Assembly: GCA_959607715.1 (NCBI GenBank)
Contig: CAUHNN010000002.1
Span: 62,001-126,000 of the forward strand
Length of the DNA stretch: 64,000 nucleotides
From: an uncultured Eggerthella sp.
GTDB taxonomy: Bacteria; Actinomycetota; Coriobacteriia; Coriobacteriales; Eggerthellaceae
Direction: 5' to 3'
Below are positions 16,858 to 25,228 of the stretch, piece after piece (the stretch's first letter is position 1; each line of letters begins with the position of its first letter). The notes under the pieces were generated by a model. It did no database searches, was not told the origin of the DNA, and saw only the letters and a program-made list of their open reading frames with translations. Made by a program: the position numbers and the translations under genes.

Positions 16858-18357
16858 TTATGAGGAGAAAGCCGATCCGACGGAATCCTTGATGGGGGTG
16901 AAGACGCGTACGAGCGCGTGGCCCTTCGTTTTGTCGGTCGTATCGGTAGGGGCGATCTGCGAAAGCCCCACGAACGACGATCGGGTTCCGCTTGAAACGA
17001 GATGCTCACCGTAGTCATCGGTTCCGCTCGGTATGGAAAGCGTGAAGTACGATCCGCTTGAGAAGTGGATGCCGCACAGGGACGTCGTCGATTTGACGAC
17101 GAACCACTGGCCGCTCCAGCAAGGGGAGGCCAAGGGGGTGCGGCTGAAGCGGAACCATTGCAGGCCGTTGTACTGAAATGGCGTCGCCGCTGCCCGCGGA
17201 GTGTAGGTGCCGAGGTTGGCGATGCCGCCCCCGTAGTTGTAGATGCTCGAGAAGCCGAAGGAGAAGCCGCTTCGTCCGTAACTGACGAAGTCGGGGGTCA
17301 TCGACGAGGGAAGGGTCATCTGATCGACGGTGGAGCGATTGGAGGCCGCTATTTTGGTGATCTGGTAGTACGTCGTCGTCGACTCGGCGCGCGGAGCGAT
17401 GACGACGCCGTCGTCGGCCGCGACGAGGCGCGTGGCGAAGGCGTGCTTGGTCGTCCACGGAACCTCTACCGCATCGGATCCGAAGCGCGCGGCCTTGAGG
17501 GCTGATGGAGATTTAGCTGCCGCGCCGTCGGCTTTGGGTGACACCTGCCAGAAGGCGCTGTCCTCGACGGCCGCCAAGGAGGGGATGCACCAGGCGCCAT
17601 CGGCCTCGTCGACCTTCGTGATCTTGCTGGCGCTACCGTCAGAGAGCTTGGCGGTGTAAACGCGCCAAGCGGACGTGTAGGCGTTCGCCTCCGTCCAGAC
17701 GAGGCCCTTCTCGCTGCAACGGACATCGAGGATCTCGAAGCCCTCGTCGCATCCTTGGGCCTTCTTCAGGATCGTTGTCGTGTTGCCGCTGGAAAGGTTG
17801 AGGACGCTCACGGTGGTGAGCGGACTCGCTTTTTCTGTGGGGACGAGGCAGGCAGCGAGGGTGTCGTTGTCAGCCCAGACGAGCGTCCCGTAGGGAAGCT
17901 TGTACGAACCCGCGAGCTTGACGTGGTCTGTCGCCTTGACGAGAGCGTACGAGCCTTGGTCGACCACGGCATCGGCGGGGACGGCGATGTGCTCGACCGT
18001 CGTCTCCGAACCCTGATCCATGGCGTTCATGGCATAGGAGATGCCGCCGCCTGCGACGGCGAGCCCGGCGAGGGCGCCGGCGCCGATAAGAAGGTTGCGG
18101 CGCGTCATCACAGCGCTCCCGGCCGCTCCTCTCTGGAGCGTAGGCGCCGACGGGGCGGCGGAGGATCCGGGCTTCAGGGCAGAAGGCCTGACGGTGTTCT
18201 TCGCCTTCGGGCGACGCGCGCTCGACGTGGAGAACCCGCCCTGCACCGTTGAGGGAGCGTGCGACCGCCGCGCCGACGAGTACGACGAGCGGGATGTCCT
18301 TGAACGCGCCTGGGCATGTGCTTTGCCGGGGATGTTTTGTTTGCGTTTGGTTGGCAC
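16858..18357 (-). CDS. Tat-like exported protein of unknown function, possibly beta-propeller
   Basis: A 499-aa product. GTG 18357 is chosen for an AGGAGG ribosome site. An 83-residue Ser/Arg-rich N-terminus precedes TRRNLLIGAG and a hydrophobic run, which looks like a twin-arginine signal. ATG 18108, just before it, has GGGAG upstream and is a real alternative (416 aa with a standard Tat signal). The mature part has repeated short units such as YGTLVWADNDTLAACL and GLVWTEANAYTSAWRVY, recalling WD40/TolB-like propellers. It is divergent from a response regulator across a palindrome. Substrate and role are unknown. Confidence 0.65.
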   Translation of the reverse strand: MPTKRKQNIPGKAHAQARSRTSRSSYSSARRSHAPSTVQGGFSTSSARRPKAKNTVRPSALKPGSSAAPSAPTLQRGAAGSAVMTRRNLLIGAGALAGLAVAGGGISYAMNAMDQGSETTVEHIAVPADAVVDQGSYALVKATDHVKLAGSYKLPYGTLVWADNDTLAACLVPTEKASPLTTVSVLNLSSGNTTTILKKAQGCDEGFEILDVRCSEKGLVWTEANAYTSAWRVYTAKLSDGSASKITKVDEADGAWCIPSLAAVEDSAFWQVSPKADGAAAKSPSALKAARFGSDAVEVPWTTKHAFATRLVAADDGVVIAPRAESTTTYYQITKIAASNRSTVDQMTLPSSMTPDFVSYGRSGFSFGFSSIYNYGGGIANLGTYTPRAAATPFQYNGLQWFRFSRTPLASPCWSGQWFVVKSTTSLCGIHFSSGSYFTLSIPSGTDDYGEHLVSSGTRSSFVGLSQIAPTDTTDKTKGHALVRVFTPIKDSVGSAFSS

Positions 18358-18427
18358 GTATCCTCCTGAAGCTCGCATCGAGGGGCTGCTGAAGCGCTGA
18401 TGGGTTATTGTGTCATTCGGGTGTCGC

Positions 18428-18458
18428 TTGAGGTCCTCAAATGGTCAATTGATACAAT
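18428..18458 (+). promoter_or_regulatory. Promoter of the two-component operon with a palindrome over its -35
   Basis: TTGAGG at 18428-18433, TACAAT at 18453-18458 (extended: TGATACAAT), spacer 19. The -35 is half of a perfect 13-base palindrome TTGAGGTCCTCAA (18428-18440). The other half gives TTGAGG on the minus strand, facing the divergent exported-protein gene. Confidence 0.5.
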
Positions 18459-18490
18459 AACCCCAAACGGAACATCACAGGAGGAACCAT

Positions 18491-19207
18491 ATGACCGCAA
18501 CGAACGACAACACTCGTCGCATTCTCCTTGTTGAAGACGAGAAGGCGATCCGCGACGCCGTCGCGGCTTACCTCGAACGCGAAAACTATTGGGTGACGGC
18601 CGTCGGCGACGGACAGGAAGCCCTGGAAGAATTCTCCAAGCACCATTTCGACCTCGTGGTCCTCGACCTCATGCTTCCCCGCGTCCCGGGCGAGCGCGTA
18701 TGCCGCGCCATCCGCGACAACTCCGACACGCCCATCATCATGCTCACCGCCAAGGGCGAAGTGGAAGACCGCATCATCGGCCTCGAGCTCGGCGCCGACG
18801 ACTACCTCGTCAAGCCCTTCAGCCCCCGCGAGCTCGTCGCCCGCGTGCGCGCACTGCTGCGCCGCGTCCACTCCGATTCCGAGCCTCAGCGCGAGGTGCT
18901 GGAGTTCGGCGAATTGACCATCGACATCTCCGGCCACAAGATCCTCGTCTCCGGCGAGGAGGTCGACCTCACCGCCAGCGAATTCAAGCTCCTCACCACG
19001 TTGTGCCGCTATCCGGGGCGCGTCTACTCGCGCATGGAGCTGGTCGAAAAGGTCCTTGGCTACGACTTCGAGGGTTACGAGCGCACGATCGACTCTCACG
19101 TGAAGAACCTCCGTGCGAAGATCGGCGACAACCCCCGCAATCCCAAGTGGCTCCATACCGTCCATGGCGTGGGGTATCGCTTCGAGGATCCCACGAAGGC
19201 GAACTGA
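18491..19207 (+). CDS. OmpR/PhoB-family response regulator
   Basis: A 238-aa DNA-binding regulator. The receiver domain (residues 10-123) has acidic pocket VEDE at 14-17, phosphoacceptor Asp59 in VVLDLMLP, and Lys in YLVKPF near 110. The winged-helix effector domain (about 140-235) ends in HTVHGVGYRF. ATG 18491 follows AGGAGG. The sensor kinase lies 94 bases downstream. It may be autoregulated at the palindrome upstream, which is shared with the divergent exported-protein gene, a plausible target. The signal is unknown. Confidence 0.92.
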   Translation: MTATNDNTRRILLVEDEKAIRDAVAAYLERENYWVTAVGDGQEALEEFSKHHFDLVVLDLMLPRVPGERVCRAIRDNSDTPIIMLTAKGEVEDRIIGLELGADDYLVKPFSPRELVARVRALLRRVHSDSEPQREVLEFGELTIDISGHKILVSGEEVDLTASEFKLLTTLCRYPGRVYSRMELVEKVLGYDFEGYERTIDSHVKNLRAKIGDNPRNPKWLHTVHGVGYRFEDPTKAN

Positions 19208-19245
19208 TCGCCCGCGAAGCAGGATCGGGAAACGTCACACGAGCG

Positions 19246-19284
19246 CGGCGCGTCTTCTCCTTTCGTGAGGGCGCGCCGTTTTTC
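19246..19284 (+). terminator. Possible terminator or attenuator between regulator and kinase genes
   Basis: CGGCGCG at 19246-19252 pairs with CGCGCCG at 19272-19278, followed by TTTTTC, with a 19-base loop. It could lower kinase expression relative to the regulator. Confidence 0.45.
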
Positions 19285-19301
19285 TTCAGGAGGGAGCGAC
19301 G

Positions 19302-20795
19302 GTGTTGTCGTTGAGCACGGAATCGCACGGCAAGAACGAGAGGGGATCTTCGTCCGAGGTGCCCGATGATCTGCGCGACGAGCCCAAGAAGGGCTTCAGC
19401 ATATCCTTCACGAAGCGCATCATGCTCGTGGCGATGCTCGTCTCGCTCATCACCATCCTCGCTTCGGCGGCCGTTTTGTCGTTTGTCTGGGAGCAGCACT
19501 TCCAAAGCTACACGCGTGAAAACGTTCAGCGCCTCGCCGAGTCGACGGCACAATCGATCGGCGTGGCGTATGAGCGTTCCCACGGCGACTGGTACGGAGG
19601 CGCGCTCGCTTCCGCTTCCGCCGCAAGCGAGCTCAACAGCTCGGTCCATATCCAGGTGCGCAGCTCAGACGGCACGGTCGTCTACGATGATTCTCCCGAC
19701 GATGTGCTCGGTTCGGTGAGTATGAAGGATTCCGGTGCGAGTGTCGCGTCGGCGCCCATCATCACTCCCGATGACGATACGGTCGGCACCGTGTTCGTTC
19801 GCGTGGCGGGGTCCGACACCCTCCTCACCCAAGCAGACGCCGATTTCCGCGAGAAATCGTATCAGGCCATCACGTTGGCCGGCGTCATCGCCCTGCTTGT
19901 CGCCGTGAGCGTCGGCGCCGTGTTCGCCCGTGGCCTGACCGCCCCGATCAAGCGCATCACCACGGCGGCTGCCGCCATCAAGGAAGGCGACTACACCGCT
20001 CGAACCGGGCTTCGCGGCGACGATGAGATCAGCCGTCTGGGCTTCACGTTCGACCGCATGGCCGAGTCGGTCGAGCAGAACCGCAAACTCGAGCGACGCC
20101 TCGTGACCGACGTCGCCCATGAGTTGCGCACCCCGCTTATGGCCATCCAGTCGACGGTCGAAGCCATGATAGATGGCGTGTTCGAACCCGACGCCGAGCG
20201 TCTGGAAACGCTCAATTCCGAGGTACGCCGCCTTTCGCGCCTCGTCGACGCGCTGCTGAAGCTTTCGCGCCTCGAGGGGCGCACCAAGCCGATCGAGCGG
20301 AAGAAGGTCGATTTGACCGAGCTGCTCTCGACGGTCGTGGGGACCCATCAGGCCTACATCCAGGAGGCGGGGCTGAACCTCAAGTTCGAATACGATCCGC
20401 ACGTCTTCGTCTTCGGCGATGCCGACCTGCTGCGCCAGGCGACGGCGAACCTGATATCGAACGCTGTGCGTTACACGCCTGAAGGCGGGACCATTACCGT
20501 GATCGCGCGCAAGGGCGACATCATGGGGCAGATCATCGTGCGCGACACCGGAATCGGCCTTACCGCCGAGGAGGCGAAGATGGTTTTCCAGCGGTTCTGG
20601 CGCGCCGATCCCGGCCGCGCGCGTTCCACCGGAGGCCTTGGCGTCGGCTTGTCGGTGGTGAAGGAGATCGTCGATCAGCACAACGGCTGGGTTCGAGTCG
20701 AGGGCAGGCCCAACGAGGGCGCATGCTTCACGATCTACATCCCGCTTTTCAACGAGGATGACCAGAAGAAGCGCAGTGGTCGCCGTCGCGATTAA
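19302..20795 (+). CDS. Sensor histidine kinase
   Basis: A 497-aa membrane kinase. A cytoplasmic N-terminus of 40 residues precedes TM1 (about 42-66). An extracellular sensor region of about 120 residues without a recognised fold follows, then TM2 (about 188-210) and HAMP (RGLTAPIKRITTAAAAI). The HisKA H-box VAHELRTPL has phospho-His273. The catalytic domain shows an N-box (ANLISNAVRYTPEG), G1 (DTGIGL) and G2 (TGGLGVGLSVV). GTG 19302 follows AGGAGGGAGCGACG. It is the partner of the upstream response regulator. Confidence 0.92.
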   Translation: MLSLSTESHGKNERGSSSEVPDDLRDEPKKGFSISFTKRIMLVAMLVSLITILASAAVLSFVWEQHFQSYTRENVQRLAESTAQSIGVAYERSHGDWYGGALASASAASELNSSVHIQVRSSDGTVVYDDSPDDVLGSVSMKDSGASVASAPIITPDDDTVGTVFVRVAGSDTLLTQADADFREKSYQAITLAGVIALLVAVSVGAVFARGLTAPIKRITTAAAAIKEGDYTARTGLRGDDEISRLGFTFDRMAESVEQNRKLERRLVTDVAHELRTPLMAIQSTVEAMIDGVFEPDAERLETLNSEVRRLSRLVDALLKLSRLEGRTKPIERKKVDLTELLSTVVGTHQAYIQEAGLNLKFEYDPHVFVFGDADLLRQATANLISNAVRYTPEGGTITVIARKGDIMGQIIVRDTGIGLTAEEAKMVFQRFWRADPGRARSTGGLGVGLSVVKEIVDQHNGWVRVEGRPNEGACFTIYIPLFNEDDQKKRSGRRRD

Positions 20796-20949
20796 TCCGC
20801 GCCCTCTTCGCTTCCCACCTGTTGCGCCTGGGGTGATCAGGGGCGCGAGAAGGGAAATTTGTGTGTGATTGAGACGCGCTTTTTCATCCATCGTGCGTCA
20901 AAGTGATTCATAATGGAGCTTTGACAAGAACTCATAAGGAAGGATCGCC

Positions 20950-21828
20950 ATGTCTGGCATAGACATTGAACCTGACGCGCAAGGAAAAGTCCGCGATATC
21001 TACGACCTGGGGGACGAGCTTCTCTTGGTCGCTTCCGACCGTATTTCGGCCTTCGATTACATCTTGGAAGACGAGATCCCCTACAAGGGGCAGGTGCTCA
21101 CGCAGCTGTCGTGCTTCTGGTTCGAGCTTCTTTCCGACGTGGTGGAAAACCACCTGATTTCCGCCGATGTGAAGGACCTGCCCGAGCGGTTCCTCCCTTA
21201 CGCCGACTACCTGAAGGGCCGTTTCATGCTGGTGAAGAAGGCCCAGATGTTCCCCGTCGAGTGCATCGTTCGAGGCTACCTGACGGGCTCCGGCTTGAAG
21301 GCGTATCAGGAAACCGGTTCCCTGTGCGGCATCGAGCTGCCCGCCGGCCTGGTGAATTCCTCGAAGCTGCCCGAACCGCTGTTCACCCCCTCGACGAAGG
21401 CGGAAATCGGCGACCACGATGAGAACATCAGCTTCGAGCGCTGCGTCGAGATGATCGGCGCCGAGTCCGCCGGGGCTATCCGCGATCTGACCCTGAAGAT
21501 CTACCAGCGTGCTTCCGAGCATGCGGCGCAGCGCGGCATCATCATCGCCGACACGAAGCTCGAGTTCGGTGTCATCGACGGAACCGTCATTCTGGGCGAT
21601 GAGGTGATCACTCCCGATTCTTCCCGCTTCTGGTCCGCCGACACGTACGTGGAGGGCGAGGAGCAGCCCAGCTTCGACAAGCAGTTCGTGCGTAATTGGC
21701 TCAACGCCAACTGGGATCGCACGGGCAATCCGCCTCGTTTGCCCCAGGACGTCATCGAGGCAACGAGCGAAAAGTACATCCAGGCTTACGAGAAGATCAC
21801 GGGAAGGACCTTCGTCCCCGCTAGTTGA
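20950..21828 (+). CDS. purC: Phosphoribosylaminoimidazole-succinocarboxamide synthase (SAICAR synthetase)
   Basis: ATP-dependent ligation of aspartate to CAIR, giving SAICAR, the substrate of the purB product encoded upstream. The 292-aa product is the longer yeast-like form. It begins with QGKVRDIYDLGDELLLVASDRISAFD (GKVRDIYD and ASDRISAFD are the signatures) and has the central VRGYLTGSG and DTKLEFG motifs. ATG 20950 follows AAGGAAGG. It stands alone, followed by a small membrane protein. Confidence 0.95.
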   Translation: MSGIDIEPDAQGKVRDIYDLGDELLLVASDRISAFDYILEDEIPYKGQVLTQLSCFWFELLSDVVENHLISADVKDLPERFLPYADYLKGRFMLVKKAQMFPVECIVRGYLTGSGLKAYQETGSLCGIELPAGLVNSSKLPEPLFTPSTKAEIGDHDENISFERCVEMIGAESAGAIRDLTLKIYQRASEHAAQRGIIIADTKLEFGVIDGTVILGDEVITPDSSRFWSADTYVEGEEQPSFDKQFVRNWLNANWDRTGNPPRLPQDVIEATSEKYIQAYEKITGRTFVPAS

Positions 21829-21869
21829 TCGCCGAGCCTTCAAGACGAAACGTAGAGAAAGAAAAGTCC

Positions 21870-22406
21870 ATGTCGCAACGAAACCCCATGAACGAACGCT
21901 ATCAGAACAACAAGCCCGAGGGCAAAACGCGCAAATCCGCTGCGTCTGCGAAGCCTGCGTCGAAGGCTGCCTCTTCGGTCCGCATGGAGTCTTCCAAGCC
22001 TGCTAAGAAGAAGGTCAAGGAAGAGCGCCCGACCAACAATGCCCCCAAGGTCGAGATCGATCGCAAGGGCAAGGAGGCCAAGCAGGCCGAGAAGGCCGAT
22101 CGCAAGCAGGACCGCGTCCGTCGTCGCGCTATCTCGAGCTTCGTTCCCGACTCCGAGGAGTTCAAGCGCCTCAACCGCAAGCGCATGATCTATTCCGGCA
22201 TCGGTTTCGCCCTCATGGTCGTCGCCATCATCATCTCGCTCACCATTCCTCAGGAGATGTTCCTCTCCATCGGCACGATGATCGTCGCCTGGGTGTTCTT
22301 CTTCATCGGTGTGCGCATCGACACCAAGCAGCTCCGTCCGTTGCGCCAGCGCGGTTACGAGCGCTTCGAACGTAAGCAGATGAAGAAGCAGAAGCACAAT
22401 AAGTAG
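21870..22406 (+). CDS. Small basic membrane protein of unknown function
   Basis: A 178-aa product. The first 110 residues are Lys/Ala/Ser-rich and probably disordered (many KAASS/KKKVKEE stretches). Two membrane segments follow (about 112-132 and 136-155), then a basic tail ending KKQKHNK. ATG 21870 is taken as start because it follows AGAGAAAGAAAAG and gives a natural N-terminus. It lies between purC and the exonuclease III gene, with a hairpin after it. I do not recognise a family. Confidence 0.7.
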   Translation: MSQRNPMNERYQNNKPEGKTRKSAASAKPASKAASSVRMESSKPAKKKVKEERPTNNAPKVEIDRKGKEAKQAEKADRKQDRVRRRAISSFVPDSEEFKRLNRKRMIYSGIGFALMVVAIIISLTIPQEMFLSIGTMIVAWVFFFIGVRIDTKQLRPLRQRGYERFERKQMKKQKHNK

Positions 22407-22451
22407 AGCCGAGCATCGGGGGACGTGGTTCCTCCCGTGAAGGCATTTCAT

Positions 22452-22478
22452 GAAGAGGGGGCCTCGATCCCCCTCTTC
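22452..22478 (+). terminator. Hairpin between membrane protein and exonuclease III genes
   Basis: A perfect 10-bp stem GAAGAGGGGG/CCCCCTCTTC with loop CCTCGAT. A T run is lacking, so it may be a weak terminator or a leader hairpin of the next gene. Confidence 0.5.
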
Positions 22479-22499
22479 TCGTATGAAAGGATGACGCGC

Positions 22500-23357
22500 A
22501 TGAGACTGGTGTCTTGGAATGTCAACGGCCTGCGCGCCGTTATGAAGAAGGGCTTTGCCGACGCCTTCGCCGAACTCGACGCGGATGTGTTCGCCCTTCA
22601 GGAAACGAAGCTGCAGGCCGGCCAGATCGAGATGGACCTGCCGGGGTATCGCGAATACTGGAGCTACGCCGAGCGCAAGGGCTATTCGGGCACGGCGGTA
22701 TTCTGCAAAGAGGAGCCGATCCGCGTTCTCCACGGCCTCGGCGTCGAGGCGCTCGATGACGAGGGGCGCATCCTCGCGCTCGAGTTCGAGAAGTTCTGGT
22801 TCGTCGACGTATACACGCCCAACGCCCAAGCCGAGCTCGCGCGGCTCGATCATCGCATGGAGTGGGACGACGCGTTCCGCGCGTTTTGCAAGGGCCTCGA
22901 GCAGGGCATCCTTCCGGCGGGCGTGGGCATCGAACGCGCCGGGGCAGGCGACGGGCACATCGACGTTGCCGATTTACCCCGCACCGAACCCGACGAGCGC
23001 ACGGATCCGAAGCCTGTCGTGATGTGCGGAGATTTCAACGTGGCGCACGAGGAGATCGACCTGAAGAACCCGCGCAGCAATCGCGGTAATCCCGGATTTT
23101 CCGACGAGGAGCGCGCGAAGTTCACCACGCTGCTCGATGCGGGCTTCATCGACACTTTCCGCTCCCTCCACCCCGATCTTGAGGGAGCGTATTCCTGGTG
23201 GAGCTACCGCTTCAACGCGCGCGCCAACAACGCGGGATGGCGCATCGACTATTTCCTCGTCAGCGAGGCCCTGCGCGATCGCGTCGTGATGGCGAGCATC
23301 TTCCCCGAGATCTTCGGCTCCGACCACTGCCCGGTGTCGGTCGAGCTTGACGTGTAG
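22500..23357 (+). CDS. xth: Exodeoxyribonuclease III (AP endonuclease)
   Basis: A 285-aa endonuclease/exonuclease/phosphatase-fold enzyme that incises DNA at abasic sites and resects 3' ends in base excision repair. Motifs are LVSWNVNGLRA (metal-site Asn) at the start, ALQETKL (metal Glu), DVYTPNAQ, CGDFNVAHEEIDL (catalytic Asp/Asn), IDYFLVS, and the terminal GSDHCPV His. ATG 22500 follows AAAGG at 9 bases. A Gly/Asp/Glu-rich insert of about 30 residues (roughly 140-170, GVGIERAGAGDGHIDVADL) precedes the catalytic Asp strand and is longer than I expect in this family. Confidence 0.93.
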   Translation: MRLVSWNVNGLRAVMKKGFADAFAELDADVFALQETKLQAGQIEMDLPGYREYWSYAERKGYSGTAVFCKEEPIRVLHGLGVEALDDEGRILALEFEKFWFVDVYTPNAQAELARLDHRMEWDDAFRAFCKGLEQGILPAGVGIERAGAGDGHIDVADLPRTEPDERTDPKPVVMCGDFNVAHEEIDLKNPRSNRGNPGFSDEERAKFTTLLDAGFIDTFRSLHPDLEGAYSWWSYRFNARANNAGWRIDYFLVSEALRDRVVMASIFPEIFGSDHCPVSVELDV

Positions 23358-23440
23358 GGGCGCGTGGCACCCAGAGCCGATGCGAGGGTGTACTACAATA
23401 CGGGACGAAACAAACGGATAGAAAACGACAGCAAAGGGAC

Positions 23441-24028
23441 ATGATGTCTGAAAGCAAGATGGATTTGGCAAAGATCGAGCAGGGCGTGCGCCTTATTCTC
23501 GAGGGCGTGGGCGAAGACCCCGAGCGCGAGGGTCTGCTGAAGACGCCTGAGCGCGTGGCCCGTATGTACGAGGAATGCTTCGCGGGCCTCTACGAGGATC
23601 CTGCCGTACATTTCGAGACCACCTTCGACGAGCATCACGAGGAACTCGTCATCGTGCGCGACATCCCCTTCTATTCGATGTGCGAGCATCATCTGGCACC
23701 GTTCTTCGGCAAGGCTCACGTCGCCTACGTGCCCGCCAAGACCGGGCGCATCTGCGGAATCTCGAAGCTCGCCCGCCTCGTCGACGTGTATGCTCGCCGT
23801 CCGCAGGTCCAGGAGCGCTTGACCTCCCAGGTCGCCGACACGCTCGTGGAGCAACTCAACCCGCAGGGCGTCATCGTGATCATGGAGGCCGAGCACCTGT
23901 GTATGAGCATGCGCGGCGTCAAGAAGCCCGGCTCCAAAACGACCACGAGCGCGGTGCGTGGTATATTCGAGAGCAGTGAACGGGCGGCGACGCGTGCAGA
24001 GGCGCTGTCGCTGCTCATGGGCCGCTAA
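23441..24028 (+). CDS. folE: GTP cyclohydrolase I
   Basis: Converts GTP to 7,8-dihydroneopterin triphosphate, the first step of tetrahydrofolate synthesis. The 195-aa product has zinc ligands Cys81 and His84 in CEHH and Cys154 in EHLCMSMRG, and the substrate-binding GRICGISKLARLVD. ATG 23441 is directly followed by a second ATG; either may be used. No other folate gene is adjacent. The next gene is an unrelated ACT-domain protein. Confidence 0.95.
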   Translation: MMSESKMDLAKIEQGVRLILEGVGEDPEREGLLKTPERVARMYEECFAGLYEDPAVHFETTFDEHHEELVIVRDIPFYSMCEHHLAPFFGKAHVAYVPAKTGRICGISKLARLVDVYARRPQVQERLTSQVADTLVEQLNPQGVIVIMEAEHLCMSMRGVKKPGSKTTTSAVRGIFESSERAATRAEALSLLMGR

Positions 24029-24091
24029 TCTGAACCTGCGCGTCGCCTTTGCGGCGTGCGGGGCAAGTGTCTTCGAGCGAAAGGAACTCGC

Positions 24092-24361
24092 ATGCGTTGT
24101 GTAGTCTCGGTACTCGGTAAGGATCGCAGCGGCATTGTTGCCGCCGTTGCCAACACGTTGGCCTCGAAGGGTGCCAATATCGACGATATCAGCCAGACCA
24201 TCCTGGGCGATATTTTCAGCATGACCATGCTGGTGCGTCTAGATCCGGAGGTCGCTTCGTTCAACGAGGTTCAGGAGGCGCTCGAGAAGAACGGCGAGGA
24301 GCTGGGCGTTCAGATCATCCTCCAGCGCGAGGACGTTTTCCAGTTCATGTACAAGATCTAG
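24092..24361 (+). CDS. ACT-domain protein, UPF0237 family
   Basis: An 89-aa protein consisting of a single ACT domain (VVSVLGKDRSGIVAAVANTLA, with the DRSGIVA turn conserved), of the usual UPF0237 length. ACT domains bind amino acids or other small ligands and regulate partner enzymes; the ligand of this family is not established. ATG 24092 follows AAAGGA. It sits 9 bases upstream of mazG and is probably co-transcribed with folE and mazG. Confidence 0.88.
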   Translation: MRCVVSVLGKDRSGIVAAVANTLASKGANIDDISQTILGDIFSMTMLVRLDPEVASFNEVQEALEKNGEELGVQIILQREDVFQFMYKI

Positions 24362-24370
24362 GCGATTCAC

Positions 24371-25228
24371 ATGGAACAACATACTTCCCCCGCGCCGCAG
24401 GAACAGGGTCGTTCGTGCGGTCCCGATGCGGCGCGTGAATTCGAGGCGTTCGTCGACACGATCGCTTCTCTTCGTGCGCCTGATGGCTGTCTCTGGGACC
24501 GCGAGCAGACGCACGCATCCATTTCCCGCAACATGATCGAAGAGGCCTTCGAGGCTGTCGACGCCATCGAGCAGAACGACATGGTCCATCTTCGCGAAGA
24601 GCTTGGCGATGTCCTTCTCCAGGTGGTGCTCCAAAGCCAAATTGCCGCCGATGAAGGCGATTTCACCGTGGCCGATGTCTGTCGTGACGTGAACGCGAAG
24701 ATGATCCGCCGCCATCCCCACGTGTTCGGCGAAGCCGAGGCGAATTCGGCCGGCGAGGTGCTTGATCTATGGGACAGCGTCAAGCTGAAGGAGCGTGCGG
24801 GCGCCGAGCGGCCGGAGGGGCTTCTCGACAGCGTCCCGGTGAGCCTGCCGGCGCTTCTCCAGGCCTATAAGATCTCGCGCAAGGCGACGGCGGTCGGCTT
24901 CGAGTGGCAGACCGTTGAGGATGTGTGGGACAAGGTCGACGAGGAGATCGCGGAATTCAAGCAGGCTTGCGCCGCGAACGATCCCGACGAGAAAACGATG
25001 GAGTTCGGCGATGTGCTGTTTTCCCTCGTAAACGTTGCCCGCAAGGAGGGCGTCGATCCCGAAGCCGCCCTGCGCGCTACGTGCCGCAAGTTCCGCGACC
25101 GGTGGTCGTTCATGGAGCAGGCGAGCGCTGAGCGCGGCCTGTCGCTTGAAGATGCTGGCATGGATGAGATGCAGGCGCTGTGGGATGAGGCGAAGCGTTC
25201 CTGCGCGGAAGGCGACGACGATGCCTAA
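24371..25228 (+). CDS. mazG: Nucleoside triphosphate pyrophosphohydrolase MazG
   Basis: A 285-aa NTP pyrophosphohydrolase that hydrolyses (d)NTPs to monophosphates and pyrophosphate and cleanses non-canonical nucleotides. Two MazG folds are visible. The N-terminal one has CLWDREQTH and the Mg-binding acidic motif EEAFEAVDAI...EELGD; the second (near 180-240) has DEEIAEFKQA and EFGDVLFSLVN. It overlaps the menF start by 8 bases, so translation of the two is coupled. Confidence 0.92.
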   Translation: MEQHTSPAPQEQGRSCGPDAAREFEAFVDTIASLRAPDGCLWDREQTHASISRNMIEEAFEAVDAIEQNDMVHLREELGDVLLQVVLQSQIAADEGDFTVADVCRDVNAKMIRRHPHVFGEAEANSAGEVLDLWDSVKLKERAGAERPEGLLDSVPVSLPALLQAYKISRKATAVGFEWQTVEDVWDKVDEEIAEFKQACAANDPDEKTMEFGDVLFSLVNVARKEGVDPEAALRATCRKFRDRWSFMEQASAERGLSLEDAGMDEMQALWDEAKRSCAEGDDDA

